Below, in pieces: positions 39,050 to 53,100 of a stretch of 64,000 bases of DNA; the stretch's first letter is position 1, and each line of letters opens with the position of its first letter. Origin of the DNA: Albula goreensis (lineage: Eukaryota > Chordata > Actinopteri > Albuliformes > Albulidae); contig CM040765.1 in assembly GCA_022829145.1 (NCBI GenBank), positions 13,355,792-13,419,791 on the forward strand. Reading direction: 5' to 3'. The position numbers and the translations under genes were made by a program. The notes under the pieces are model-generated. The model saw only the letters and a list, made by a program, of their open reading frames with translations. It was not told where the DNA came from and did no database searches.

Positions 39050-40690
39050 ATCAATGTGAGTGTGAGGTGTCAGTGTGAAGAATGGCAGACATCTTAAGAG
39101 CTAACCAATTTATGGCCAGACTGAGACAGCTGTATTTGGACTTATGCCTTCATGCCAAAGACTCATCTAATCTTTGTGATAGTGCATGGGAAATGGAATT
39201 TTTAATGACCACAGATGCATTGGCATCTTATTCAGGAGACCGCATCTCTTGCAGTGCAGTGTCCCCATCTCCACTTGCTCCACTTAAAGCTTTAACTTGA
39301 TTGTCTGGCCTGGGAGGTCAAACAAGAGCTAGCCAAGCCAACCAAACCTCACTAAGTTTTAAACATCAAGTATGACAGAAGGTCCCAGGGTCTTGTGGCT
39401 GCTTGAGTTTTCGTAACATACAAGTCAGCTTGTTATTGTATTATCTGAATAAAATTTGATTTCATATTCTCAGCTCATGAACTGGATACATATAGAATGC
39501 TGTATATATGATTGTGATATGGAACAGCTGTATTTTGTGACATAGTAGGATTACAGTGTCCTGTACTTTGTCATTTCTCCATTATTATTTGTGCTACAGT
39601 GTATTTTATGCAAATGTAGCTGTATTAATAAACTGCTTCCCTTGCTTTAAATATCATGTTTGACCTCCTATATGGCTCCTTGTAATGAAATATAATGTGG
39701 TGCATCTAACTGTACAATGTTTGATCTGAAATGTATGTAGAAGATGCAGAAAATGTGCAGAATTCAAATGATGGGACTGATGTCAGCAAGTTAAGAACTG
39801 AAAACTAGTAAACCTTTTTCAATGTTGAAGAAAACAATTACCAAACAGTGCCACCAGATATATGAAGATAACCACTAATATTTTGTTGCTATTGTAATCT
39901 TAAGTGGCCATTTTTATTATGTTTTATGTATTCTGGTGGTACAGACGGAAGGCCCCAATGACCTAGTACTTGAAATAGGGTGGAGATGTGTCACTTATCA
40001 TATGTAACATTTATTGTGCAGCTCAGCTGCTACAAATCTGTAAATAATGTGTAAATTTGATTTTTTTTTTTCATGCAGCTATGTCATAAATTCTGTGACA
40101 TTTAATTTGTGGTATATATTCAGTATGGCAATTAAAGAACTTGGCCATTGTTCAGAGTATAAGCATTTTACGTATCTTATTCTAGTCTAGTGTTATGCAG
40201 AGAGTTCTACGTTCTCTTTCTTGTAGGTTTCCTGTCAGTTTTCCTAAAGTGATGCTGATTAAGGCCTAATTTTCACTTTACCGAGGAAATCAGCACTGAA
40301 TATTCACAAAAACTTTCTAAAGGGGATTTATTTGTAGGCTTCAGTAACTGTAACAGCAAACACAGGCTTGAAGCACCTGTTTGCCATACTTGAAAGCTCT
40401 GATATTACTTACCTTTGGTCAACTGTCAAGTAGCCTATTATACTAAAACAAAGAAACGTGCAGACATGACCATAGTTTCGCATTCCAGCTTAATCGAGTT
40501 GTTGCAAGTTGGCTAACAACTTCCTGACAATGAAAATAAATGTGTACATATTGCATGAAGCAATTCCTCAACAATTTCTCGTCACGCACTTTTTTAGTGT
40601 TTTTGATAAAAAAAAAAATAAGCACATCTTACGAAATTGTTGTAAAATAGACTTAATTCTAGAGCTCTCTATGGTACTGAGTATTCAAGC

Positions 40691-41123
40691 TTAGCTTCAA
40701 ATCCAACCGAACAGGAAGCGACTGTTTCCAATTATTTGTGATTGACAACATCATCGACCACTAACGTAATAGCATTTCTTTGTATATGCGTAGGCTCCTC
40801 CTCCACTGAAACGCCTGTCAACTCTGACCTCGCACGAAAGCGCCTGGAACGGCATCTCCACATTAGCTACTGCCTTCTCCGCCTCTCTCTGCAGACTAGT
40901 GAGGTCTCCATTCAAACACGGCTGAACTCCAAGTGATGAGACTCAACTCTCCACATTGGCGATTCAGCTCCTGAACTGTGCATCTCCCCCAAAGAAGAAA
41001 ACTGGCTGTGGAGGCTGAAGACAGACTTAACCCAGAGAGCGAGAGTGGAGCGAAAATAATAATACTGTCCCGCGAATACTGACAAGTGCTGCTAGGCTAG
41101 CTGTTACACCACAGACTGCAAAT
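40691..41123 (+). promoter_or_regulatory. CAND1: CAND1 promoter-proximal region and 5'UTR
   Basis: The 430 bases before the CAND1 start are richer in CpG than the upstream DNA from about 40,790. No TATA box is evident. An inverted CCAAT word (ATTGG) is at 40,955, though it may lie within the transcript. A short upstream open frame, ATG at 40,936 to TGA at 40,974 (12 residues), would be in the leader if transcription starts before it. The transcription start cannot be placed by eye. Confidence 0.45.
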
Positions 41124-41191
41124 ATGGCGAGCGCCTCTTACCATATCTCTAATCTGCTGGAGAAAATGACATCCAGCGACAAGGATTTCAG
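41124..41191 (+). CDS. CAND1: CAND1 exon 1 (coding part)
   Basis: Encodes residues 1-22 and the first two bases of codon 23. The start ATG has A at -3 and G at +4. The donor is CAG|GTAAAT. It forms the beginning of the first HEAT repeat. Confidence 0.95.
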
Positions 41192-44100
41192 GTAAATGAG
41201 GTTTAATGATAATATGCAATACTCTGAAGGCGCGTCTTCTTGTAATCAAGCTCTTTTTCGCCATGTATGTTTAGCTTTCATTGAGATTGGTTTGCGCTAT
41301 TCCGGACGATTAGCTATGAAGCTAACAAGCTAACACTGGAAGCCCGAAAGAGTAGGCCTCAATTCTCTGTTTATGTTTTGGCGTAAAACACAACATCACA
41401 AACACCAAAAACCACACTGAGCTGTAATTAGTATGCCCCACATTGATTATGATGCGTCTGTTGATAACTGTTTTTCTACCATATGTTCAGTAAACAAAAA
41501 CTACTGGCATTTTCTAAAGTCATAGTCATGGCTGATCATCAATGGTACTGTAGCTAACTAGCTAGACAGCTAATGTTACTGTACCATACTCCCAACTTTT
41601 CCTTTGATGGCTTCCATAAAATCACTGAAGTCGTGTTAAAGTAGTCAGATGGGCTTTTACTTTGATAACAAGACAGTTACATTGCTAGTCAACTAGCTAG
41701 TTATAATCTGTTTTCATTTACTTGCCTGTACGGTCGCTAGTCAATGTATGGCAAAGATGTATGTCAATAGCTAGCTAGCTAACTAAGGGTTGAACTTGAA
41801 ATCTAACGTTAGCTAGCACGTCCATAGTTGGCGAGTTTGTCCCATGATGTACTTTGTTTGCTGGAACGTTATGTATTTGATGTTTCAGGCATAGATTTTC
41901 GTGAGATGCATTGTAGGTATTTTGCCAGCTAGCAGCACATTATTTTTTGGAATAAGTTGTAACTTCGTCGTTTGATAAGTTGCTTAGCAAACTTAAAGCA
42001 AGGTATAGTTATTTAACCCTAACCAAGTTTTCACAGGTTGCAATATTTTTCATAGCTGCAAATTTGTTTACCTGAACCAATTCGTCAGTTATCATATCTT
42101 TGTAGCCAAACACTTAGTCTCCTGTCCGTCAAATAACGGTTACTTGAAGTTTTGATGTTAGCACCAAACCCTACTAGACAATACACGTGAATAATAAGTA
42201 ATTGTTGATAAAATTTAATAATTATTGCACTGCTTGTTATGCAGCACACCCTACTCAAACCTCATGAATGATTTATTCATTCTAATTTCACGTTATTTAA
42301 TGGCGTGAAGTATTCTCAAGCTTGCTGTCTTGCCATACCTGGTCAAAAATCATGTGCGAGGTGCAGGTAATACTATTCTGGGGTAGGCATACCAAAACAT
42401 AGCAGCTTATGTTTTGACAGTGTCAATTTATAATTGACTAACTGGGCGTTTAATTGGTACAGTGCAGACTGATATGTTTAAAGTGACTACATATGGTAGA
42501 CTGAACTTGATCCCAATATGTGTCATATACATTCGCCAATTGGGAAACGCACCAACAACAACAATAAAACATGCTTATTGAGCCTAAAGACACAGCAGAT
42601 AGTGGGGATGATGATCCGGGTGACTGGAGGAGGCTGTAGGCAACAGTAGGAATATCTCTGCGGTAATTTTGCAATGAGATGGAATTAGATATGCCAATCT
42701 CAACATTTGGGACTCATGTTCAACTAGCCTGTTTGCCCACCTGGAGTTATTGATCAGTTTTATCAGGCCTGCCTATTCTGAATTCACTCATTTGTTAATG
42801 TGCATGAAGTGGAACATAAATTATGTTACATGCTATTTGCACTGTAACTATTAATGCAACTGTTAACTAATAATCCGCATTTTATGCTTTAAACTCCAGA
42901 GAAGTATACATTATGCACAACTTATCTGACATAAAATGTTAAGATGACAACTTGAAAGAATCGAGAATGCTTCTTATGCTAATCTTGGGTTTATGCATCA
43001 AACATTGTGCAAATCCATGCAGGCTCAACCAACAATTTAATATTTTGTTCTCCAATCTTTTCAGATTTTGAAAGGAAAATCCCCCAGGATGTTACACCCG
43101 TAATAGTCATATGTTTAGCTCAGGTTAAATGCAGCAGCATTTTCAAGGGAAAAACTTTTCAATACAGAAGACCTCATGTACAAGTTTTCTGAATTCACTT
43201 TTGGTTTCATATATTCAAACAGATATTAAACCCTTATTAAATATTTATATTTAATGTTTTGTACTTGAGGGTGCAATAATCTTTGAGAATTATTCAGTAA
43301 GTTGCTGTGCACTAGTCATAATTTAATGTAGGTTCATATGTTTGTCCCATTTATTCATATAAAATGTTGCTTCCTGCTTGTTCTGTTCTATTCATGGCAC
43401 TTTTCCACCCCCTCTGCTGCTCTCCACTACTGCACATCACTTAATTTCTCAATCTATTAATCAATTACACAGCAACTCAACCAGGTTTCTTTGGTCTGTT
43501 CTGGTTTTTGGAATTTAAGGTGAAAGCAAATAAGAGTAGGATTAGGATTTAGGCCGTCCTTAAGGTAAGTCAGTCCTTGAATCGGGTGAGACCTTGAATA
43601 GGGTCTTAGCAACAAGTGTGGGTCAGTCATAAAGTGTGAGTAGGGGTGAAGCAGCAAGTGTAGGTCTATGAGAGGATGATGGCTGTAGTGAGATTGGTGT
43701 GGAGGAAGTGCCAGAGGCTAAAGCTGGCAGAGGGGATGCTTGCAGGACAAACGTTATCGATTCACTCCAGAGGAGTAAACAGTCACTGCAAATTGAAATG
43801 TCTTTGTTGATACCAAAGGTGATTCCACATGACCCTTTCACTTAAAAATGATGGCCAGGCTTAGTTCCAGAGTAGTTCCACTTATTATCAGACTTCACAT
43901 TCACATATCATTAACATGTTAAAGCAACATTCAGAGTATTTACAAAAACCAAGTTTATTGTGTGTTTTACCCCTAGGAAACAGCTTGCTCTGCATAAAAA
44001 GAAGTGTAAAATAGAGGTAAAAAAATCTTGCATAGAACGTATAACAATAATTGTGAATGCTAAACTACAAATGTAAAAACATTTTTCTCCCAAACTATGT

Positions 44101-47100
44101 TATAATACATTGGGGTCAGCAATGTGTGTGTGACGCCTGAATAAACAAATCAAATTCAGCACCTGCTTTTACACATTCGAAAGTAGGTTTTGACTTATGA
44201 AGTGTTCATAATTTTTACAAATTGGAATTTGATTTGCAGCTTGAAATTGCAGGAAGCCCAAGGCCAGAAAAGTTAATCAAATTATCCAAAAGCTCTATTA
44301 GAGTTTGAGCGTCTGAAATCGAAACCATGAATTGCGTTTTCTGGTAACTGGTTGTGTTCAGTGACAGTGCACCTTCATGTCCACCTTGGTCCTTCCAGGT
44401 TCATGGCCACCAATGACCTGATGTCAGAGTTGCAGAAGGACTCCATCAAGCTGGATGATGACAGTGAGCGCAAGGTGGTGAAGATGATCCTCAAGCTGCT
44501 GGAAGACAAAAATGGAGAGGTGCAGAACCTGGCTGTCAAATGGTAGGAGCATCTCCCAGTCCCCTGCCCCATTCATTGCCTCATTTTTATCTATCCTTCA
44601 TTTAACCTGGGGAAACCTGTTGAGGTGGACATCTGTCATAAACCAGGATAAACAAATGCTCAGCATAAAACTCTACAGCATGTTATAATACCAAACAATA
44701 ACCAAAAGCCAGAAAGCCATTATCATTACATTACCAGCAAATTGTATGTCAAAGCAAGAGCATATCAAATCATTTCATGGTTTGTAGTGAGGGCAAAAAA
44801 AAGAACAACATATTTAGCAGATGTTTTTATCAGTGGAAACGATTCAGGTGAAGCACCTCACTCAAGAATATAACAGCAGTGATGTAGCTTGGAATCAAAC
44901 CAACAACCTTGGAATTACAAGCCCAGCACTCTAACTATTATACTGCCATGTAATTTTGTCTTATGATCGCTCCCTCTTGTTTGTTGCCTTCATCGTAATC
45001 CTTTGAAAAAGCTTCATGTTTACATGTCACTGACGCTTTGCATGACTAGTATTTTAGCTCTGTGTCAGAACTTTTGGATATCTTTATTCCTGATGCTCTT
45101 TGATTCTGATAAGGGATGTCTCATTCAGGGGAAATCTGACTCATAAGATTCTGTCAAAATATGTACCAGACAAGCAATTATCATGACTCATGGGTAGTTT
45201 TTTTTTTTTTTTTTTTCAGATTTCACTGAATTTTCTAAAAGTGGACTTTGAAAGTTCAATAAATTACAAATAGATGATGGGTATGAGTTTTATTTGACTT
45301 TTGGCCTCCTGAATTGAACTGTAATCAGCCCTACTCACTGCAGCGTTCTTCCATGGGCTCGTCTGATTCATGTGGCGAGTAGCCTTCACTATTTTTCACA
45401 CTGTTTTTCTGCAGATATACACCTATCTGGATAAGATGGATCAGTCACAACTGTTGATATTAAGTTTAACCAGCCTCACCAGCTATTGTGTCCAAGCGAG
45501 GCAGAGCCTCTTTTTTCTTGGTCTAATGTGGACCTTCAGCTATCGCTGTAGTGCCTGAGTTCAGTTCCCTAGCTATTGTGTAGCCTGGACTTGAACTCCC
45601 ACACTCCCTGCTGTGGAGGACAAAGCCACACCAAAAAAAACGTACCTTTACTCATGCGCAACCCTAAAGCCCAGTGAGCTACATCATTTTAATATTCCCC
45701 ACACGCTTCCTCACCTTTTTAGGGCAGGAAGTTATTTGGATGAAGTCATTTTCGAGCTGCGTTTCTTGAATAGATTAACATTAATGGCCCACTTGCTTGG
45801 CGTTCTGCTGGCAAGCGCTCTTATACTATATGGAAATTGAAGTAGCAGGAGTTCAGCATCAGCTCGAATGAAGGAATTCCCCAGCATTCATGCTCGGGAG
45901 GAGAGCAGCCATTTGCCCCAAATTGAATATTTTAAGGCTCACTGTGAATATGCCATTGCTTTGGGTAGTTGATTGTATATTGTGGCTGTGTTGCTGGCTG
46001 TTGTCATCACCTGCTGTTCTTTAAGGTGTGTGAGGTAAACAGCCCAATATTGTTGGTTGGAGTTTTTTTTTTTTGTAGCTTCAGCTCTGCTAATCCCTTG
46101 TACCTTTGCACTCGATGCTGACCCTTCAGGCACCTCCACACAGACAGCCCTTCTCTGTACAGCTTGGATCCCAGGCACATATTGTAGGGGGCCACACTGT
46201 CTGAATGTGTTTGGTAGTGCTAAGGACCGAATTACTTAAATCATTGATTTGTGAAGTGGCCCAAATAAATCTGTAGACAAAAGTTAGACGAAATTCACCA
46301 TTGTGCAGCCAATGACCTAGATCGAGATGGAATTAGTGCCCCACTTCTTTCCCATTTGGAGCTGGGCACTTCCAATTGTTTTCTTTTTTGGGAAGTGAGT
46401 CGGAACCTCCATCAGCCACAGGAAGTAGACTTGCTAATTTTGCAAATAGAGCCGTGAAAGAAGCAAGCTGCATTCAGTGGCGCTGTGCGTTTCTCATGCT
46501 GTTTTACTGGTATTGTCATGTGATTGGATATTATTTGAGCAATAAGGAATGAGTGAACAGCTTATTTTGTGATTCTGAGGTTGTATTAAGGTCATAATGG
46601 TCAAAGCTAGCATATGCTATCAATTTCTGTCCAGAGCAGTCAGATTTTTGTTTAACAATCATGAATCGCCTACGCACTTTCAGGACTTAACTAATATTTT
46701 ATCACAATTCACATAAACTCTGGGTCTTAGCTGGTTCTAAGGAGAAAGCCACATTTTCTCACACATGCATGAACTGCCATTGTAAATCTGACCAAGGTCT
46801 TAAACTGATGTGGATTCGGTACTAAAGTAAATACTGCTCCCAGATGTGATAGTGGGAGTGATGTGATCGTTTGAGATCTGATTATCTGGGATCTGAGATG
46901 AGCCGATGACTCGCAGTGCCCTTTTTCAGTTTACGTAGAGAAGTAGACCACTACAAGCAACCTCATTTGTCATGGTTCTGAGCGGTCACTAAATTCTGTG
47001 GTCATGTTTTTCAGTCTGGGACCACTTGTCAGTAAAGTGAAAGAGTACCAGGTTGAGACCATCGTAGATACGTTGTGCACAAACATGCTGTCGGATAAGG

Positions 47101-50100
47101 AGCAGCTCCGGGACATATCCAGCATCGGGCTGAAGACTGTGATCGGAGAGCTCCCTCCTGCATCTAGTGGTAAGTGTTGTGAGCTACATGACGCTGTAGA
47201 ACTGACTGCAGTTTCATTAGCTTTTACATCTGCCTGACTCCATGACTTCAAAAGCTTAACACACATTGCAAATGGATGAGATGTTAAATGTGGAGCCTTG
47301 TTTAATGTAGAAGATTCTCTGTGGGTGAGTGGGTGGAAGGAATTACCCACAGACACTGTAGCCTGGGGCAGAATGCTCTCATTCTGTTAATAAAGTAGTT
47401 GTATAACTACTGTGGAAGCAGAAGTCAGGCACTCGATTTTGGTTATTAAGTATTACTTATATGAAGAATGAAGATGAGTTATCTCTCAGTGAAGTCTGAA
47501 AGTTCCATGTATGTAGCTCTAAGAAGTTCTGGCTTGCCTTTGTGTGTATTTTATATATTGGATGTCCCCAAAGTTGAAGTAATTAAGAACATTTTGACAC
47601 GCTTTCCTGAGCACCACAGATTTTTTCAGACTTAACTCCTGGGAAACATCAGGCTTTCAAATGGAGAAGCTTAAGACGTATTTAGATAAGATGTAGAAAT
47701 ACCTGAGCTATGAGTGCTGTCTGCTTCTCTGACAATCTTTAGGAAATGGAGAAACGCTCCCTATCTCATAAGCTTTCAATTCATATTGTAATGTAGGTAG
47801 CACTTTGCTTCTCTGCTTTGATGCTGTGCCATTTTTGGGGGTAATTTTTGCTTTTTCCTTTTTAACCACTCCATGTAATGATTCTTACATTCAGGGTTAA
47901 AGTTCAGGTAATTTCAAGTAAACAATGCTGTGGAACCACATTTCTTGCCTCAGTATTAGGATATGTGCTATCCTGAAATGAAAGTGCAACTGAAAAGCCA
48001 ATCATTGGGGAAGATTGAGAGAAGACCCCTGTAGTCATATTGTGTGTATGCGCCTGTCTGTGTGCATATATTTGCATGTGTGTGAGAGAAAGTATGGCTG
48101 TATGTGCTTGTGCAGAAATGTATGACTGTGTCTGTCTGTGTGCGAGTGAGCAAGCGATTTTGGGTCAAGAACAGAAATCTTACTGATAATCACATGCTGT
48201 CTACAGGCCATGTGGTCTGGCCTGAACTGTCTGAACTCAGGTCTGTTATCCCCCCCTTCCCCAACCCTCTTTCAGGCTCTGCCCTCGCTGCCAGTGTCTG
48301 CAAAAAGATCACGGGACGCCTCACCAGTGCCATAGCTAAGCAGGAGGATGTCTCCGTACAACTTGAGGCCTTAGACATCATGGCAGACATGCTTTGCAGG
48401 TGAGCAAAAGGCTTCTCGATAAGATCATAACAATAATGACAGTTTCTGCGATTGCAAACATCCTGGCCGACATGCTGTGCAGATGACTGCAAATGAGACC
48501 CAGAACAAACTCTCTTCTCATATCTATGAAATAATCTGGGCTTGAAATGTTGTCCTAAAAAGCAGTCCTGAAGTGCCGTAGGATCTGTTGATTTTTGTTT
48601 TCACCTTAAATTTCACAACCAGTTCAGCCCCAAGAAACCAAATGAAGCAAGTTCACTGGGTAAGCCGTGTTAATTTAGCTTAATTTAGTTAAGTGCTGAG
48701 TGACAATGAAAACCAGCAGACCTTGCAGGACCTGGGTTAGGAACCACTGATTCAGCAGTGTAGGCACTGCAAGACTTCAGCAGCTTACTGATTTGGAAAG
48801 AGGCCAGTACTGTCACTACTATTCAGACACCCATGGGGGTCATTCAAAACACAGGCAACATTACTGGCCAATGATGCTGATGATCATGAAGATGATGGTG
48901 TTAATGGTAACGATGATGGTCTCTATCATTACAAACACAATGACCTAGGAACAATGACCGAGAAACACTAACCTGCACAAAAAACATCTGTTTGTAATGC
49001 TAGCCGTAATGTGATGGAAAAACATAACGGACATAGGTTGCAGAGCCAAAATACTAAATATCCAAATGAGTGAACCACTTTGCTGTGTGAATACATAGTA
49101 CAAATGCAAAGGTAATGATAATGTTAAAGCAGAAGTCAAGAAATAACATACCAGCTAATGGTAGCACAGTGGAGTACTGTGGTGATTTTACAGAAGCAAA
49201 AACACTAGTTGTGGTGCACCATTTTTTTAGTTGGTGACTGAGTGTTAAGATGGGCCAAGTGTCTGTTTTTACTGTTTCAGTGAAATATTTAGCCTGATTT
49301 GTGTCCTCACATGAAGCGGTATAGGGAATGGCCTCATGTTTTCACTCAGGTTTATAACTAATTTTCCATCTGTCCTCTCAATGAGGGGCCAAATGATGCA
49401 TTGCTTTGTGTATGAAATTGGCCCACCGATGCCCAAGGTTTATTAGCCAGGGGGAGCCAAGGATTGCTGTGTCATCCGACTTCAGTCTGCCAGAAACATT
49501 TTATAATAGATCATTTTATCTTACCTTTTATGAGTGATGAGAATGTTTTCCATAACCTTGTTGCTGTATTGATGAAATAAAGACTTTGCTTTTGTTAATA
49601 CCTCCACATTATATGATACTGAGTTTGTTACTTTTCTTTGTTAGCTGGACTGTCTGGTCTGTGTGTTTCTTGCATTGCTTTGTGTATGAAATTGGCCCAC
49701 CGATGCCCAAGGTTTATTAGCCAGGGGAGCCAAGGATTGCTGTGTCATCCGACTTCAGTCTGCCAGAAACATTTTATAATAGATCATTTTATCTTACCTT
49801 TTATGAGTGATGAGAATGTTTTCCATAACCTTGTTGCTGTATTGATGAAATAAAGACTTTGCTTTTGTTAATACCTCCACATTATATGATACTGAGTTTG
49901 TTACTTTTCTTTGTTAGCTGGACTGTCTGGTCTGTGTGTTTCTCTGTAAAAAAAATGAGTTTTGTCAAAGGTTTTGAGGAGAAAGATGTCTATTTCATCT
50001 GATATATAAACCCTTTTAGGTAAATTTTTAATTGAGTAGATATTAAGTGTTCGTTTTTTGTATAGAACAGTGAACAGCAAAATGGGGGGCAGCAAAATGA

Positions 50101-53100
50101 GTCTGAAGTTTAGGATTTCAGAGCACTAAAAATAAATCTGTTGTAATCATCACTTTATCATATTCTATCGGTTATCATGTGCAAAAGACATTATTTTCCA
50201 TGTGCATTGCTTTGTGAAACTCTGGCAGTTTTTTTTTTTAAGAAAGTGTTTTCTTAAAATATCATCTCAAAAGATGTAAACAGTTGCGTAGGATCTGAAG
50301 CTGCGCAACCCACACAAACCATATGGATATTGTTATAAAGATTAAAAATGAAATTTTCTATTCATGATCTGCAAATTTCAGACCCAGTGAGAGCTGTGAA
50401 GCTTGTTGGTCAGCTTGACAGAAGGGCCTTGAATGCTAATTGGCTCCAGCACCTGTCACTCAATGAATCCGCGTTTCCCTGACAGCTGTCAAATTGCATT
50501 GATAGGGTCGACAGCCTGTCGGTCTGTATACCGTATCATAGACTCACGCAGACTTGAGAGAGACGAGGTTGCATTGTGAAACCATTTTTGTCAGATGCTT
50601 CATGAAAAGAGCATTGTCGGAAATGTTTTGACAGATTTCTTATTCGGCTTTTTGAGGATAACGGGGGAGGATTATGATGGTTCCCTTGTTTCATCAGTGC
50701 AGTCCTACCTTTTTTTAGAAGGTTTTTTTTTAAAACGCACAGTATAATTTCTGTGTTTAAACAGTCATCTCTCTGCAGTGGTGTATATGTTTTAAACTGC
50801 ATTCCTGTAATTTTCCTCCTACAGTGCTTAGAAGTACTTACAACATTTGTGTCAGTAGGAAAGGGCACATTGATGGTCCATTGATGGTTGTCTTATGTAC
50901 AGACAGATGTACATCTATGCATCTATCTGTAGAGAAGGATGCTGGTGCTCTGTGGGTCCATTCTCTGTGCTCTACGTTTTCCTCTGTCCTCCACAGACAA
51001 GGTGGCCTGCTGGTGAACTTCCACCCCTCCATACTGAGCTGCCTGCTGCCTCAGCTGACCAGCCCGCGGCTGGCAGTGCGCAAGAGGACCATCATCGCCC
51101 TGGGCCACCTGGTCATGAGCTGCGGAAACCTGGTGTTCGTGGACCTGATTGAGCACCTGCTGTCCGAGCTGTCCAAGAACGACTCCATGTCCACCACCCG
51201 AACCTACATCCAGTGCATCGCCGCCATCAGCCGGCAGGCCGGGCACAGAATTGGTGAGCCATTTTTTTTCCATTCATGAGATTCTGTGCAGTTTGTTTGT
51301 CTAGAATATAAAATAATGAAATTATTACAATTATATGCACAGGTGTTAGAGATAACCCGAAGTGGCTGGAAACTTAACCATCTTAAAAGCAAAAATACTT
51401 CATGTCCTAACAAAGTACTTATACTACAGCTGGATATTTAATGAAGTAATTCAGGTTAAGTACCTTGCTTAAGGGAACAATGACAGCGCACCATCTGAGA
51501 CTTACTGCTTTATGAGGAGACTGAGTCCATGGTGTCATTAACTGCACCTGGGAGATCAGGATGTGAAAGAGACGGCGAACATGCCCAGTTAATTTGTGGA
51601 TTAAATACGCAGCATTGAGAGTTGGCCTTTTGACATTGCCTGGACGCTGTACTTGCCTAGAGCCTAGAGGAATGGAACTGAATTGTGGTCCTTGCAGGGC
51701 ACAGAGTGTGCCGGTTTTTGTTATAGAGAATGCCTGCTACTATCAGTTCTGCCACTCCTGTGCACAGCTGGTCACTGTTCATTTAGTGCTGAAAATGAGG
51801 TTGTGCAAGTCACTGGTGAACCTAGATTACTCTTTGGTATTGCTTTAGGGCTGACTCTATTCAATCTCTTTCACATTAGTGACCTTCGAGGCCTCAGTGT
51901 GCCACCACATCACCCAACAACAATCACCGCATAATTTTACAATGCCCATGCTCATTGTAGAGTGTTTTATTGGAAGGACATACCTTTTCAAGGCCATTAA
52001 AAATAAAAAGGAAAAAGTTTTTTTTTTTTTTTTTCTTTTTCAGGGCTTTTCTGTGGTATTTTTATGGTGAATGATTGCATCCATCAGAGAACATTTTTCA
52101 CTGTAGCTTTCACCCAAACAAATCTTTCCCTTCACAACAATAATGATGGGATGATGAGAGAATCTGTCCTCTTCTGTCAGCATTCACTGTCAGTTTGTCA
52201 GCCCTGTCTTTCACCAGTTGTGGCGTCGCTGAGTCAAGCGGTAAAGTGGGAGTAATGGACGGGGAAAACTGTTGAGATTAGACCCAATGAAAGCTGGATG
52301 TCTTGCAGCTCCCTGCAGCCCCCCGTCCACCAATCACTGGCAATTTTGATAAGCGAAAGGCGGCAGTGATTAAGATATGTCTGATTATTTAGCCAACACT
52401 AGAAGCCATTTCACAGCTCCCAATCTCCCCTTTTATTTCCATTAGAAAATGATTTTGTATTTTGCCATCTAGAAAGTGCTTACTCAGTGCTTTGTTGAAA
52501 GAAGAGCAGCTTTTTTTTATCAGCCTGAGTACCCTGCAAAAATATTACTTGCTCTCAAAAGCAGCAAGCAGACTTCATATGCTGTGTAATATTTGAGAAA
52601 CCATATGTCTTGTGTTTGTACTGTGCAAGCCTTTGTTTGAACTGTAATTTTTTTCCTCCTTCGCCTTCTGCAGGTGAATACTTAGAAAAAATCATTCCCC
52701 TGGTTGTAAAGTTCTGCAATATCGATGACGATGAGCTGAGAGAATACTGCATCCAGGCCTTTGAGTCTTTTGTAAGAAGGTAAGCTCTGTTCGACCATCC
52801 ATCTCATGTCTCAGTGTGTAATGCAATGCACTCAATTCCAATTAAATGACAAAAAAACTTGGAAAAACAAAACAAAGAACTGTGTTTTTTTTCATCTCAA
52901 TATTTATTAAGGAGATATAGCCTAAGAACATATAGATGATGCCAACATTCACAAAGACCTTTCCAGAAAAGTTTCAAAAGATTTGAATTGCATAGTGTTT
53001 TAATGTTTGTTCGTCACAAAACCATAAAACATTTTCAGCACATAGCTACTGATGCAAGATTTGTATTCATGCATCAAATGCAAACGTTGAAAACAGCTTT

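Larger units (their letters stand above)
35861..40690. other. Intergenic region upstream of CAND1
   Basis: No coding gene is supported. The stretch includes CA and T microsatellites, the Tc1-like relic near 38.1-38.5 kb, and several AATAAA words (39,449 and 39,627) that could be poly(A) signals of an unannotated plus-strand RNA. A 72-codon frame at 39,082-39,300 and a 124-codon minus frame at 39,005-38,631 have no recognisable homology. Confidence 0.55.
44543..47014 (+). other. CAND1: CAND1 intron 2
   Basis: 2.5 kb, GT-AG, phase 2. It contains a decayed interspersed repeat at 44,820-44,955 and a T-run at 45,198-45,216. Open frames of 62-80 codons on both strands show no known homology. Confidence 0.9.
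48400..50996 (+). other. CAND1: CAND1 intron 4
   Basis: 2.6 kb, GT-AG, phase 2. It holds a partial echo of exon 4 (48,451-48,486), an old transposon end (48,690-48,749) and a 274-bp tandem duplication (49,397-49,943). No gene. Confidence 0.9.
51254..52673 (+). other. CAND1: CAND1 intron 5
   Basis: 1.4 kb, GT-AG, phase 1. It contains a second interspersed repeat fragment near 51,425-51,520 and a T-run at 52,018-52,034. Short open frames here show no homology. Confidence 0.9.
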
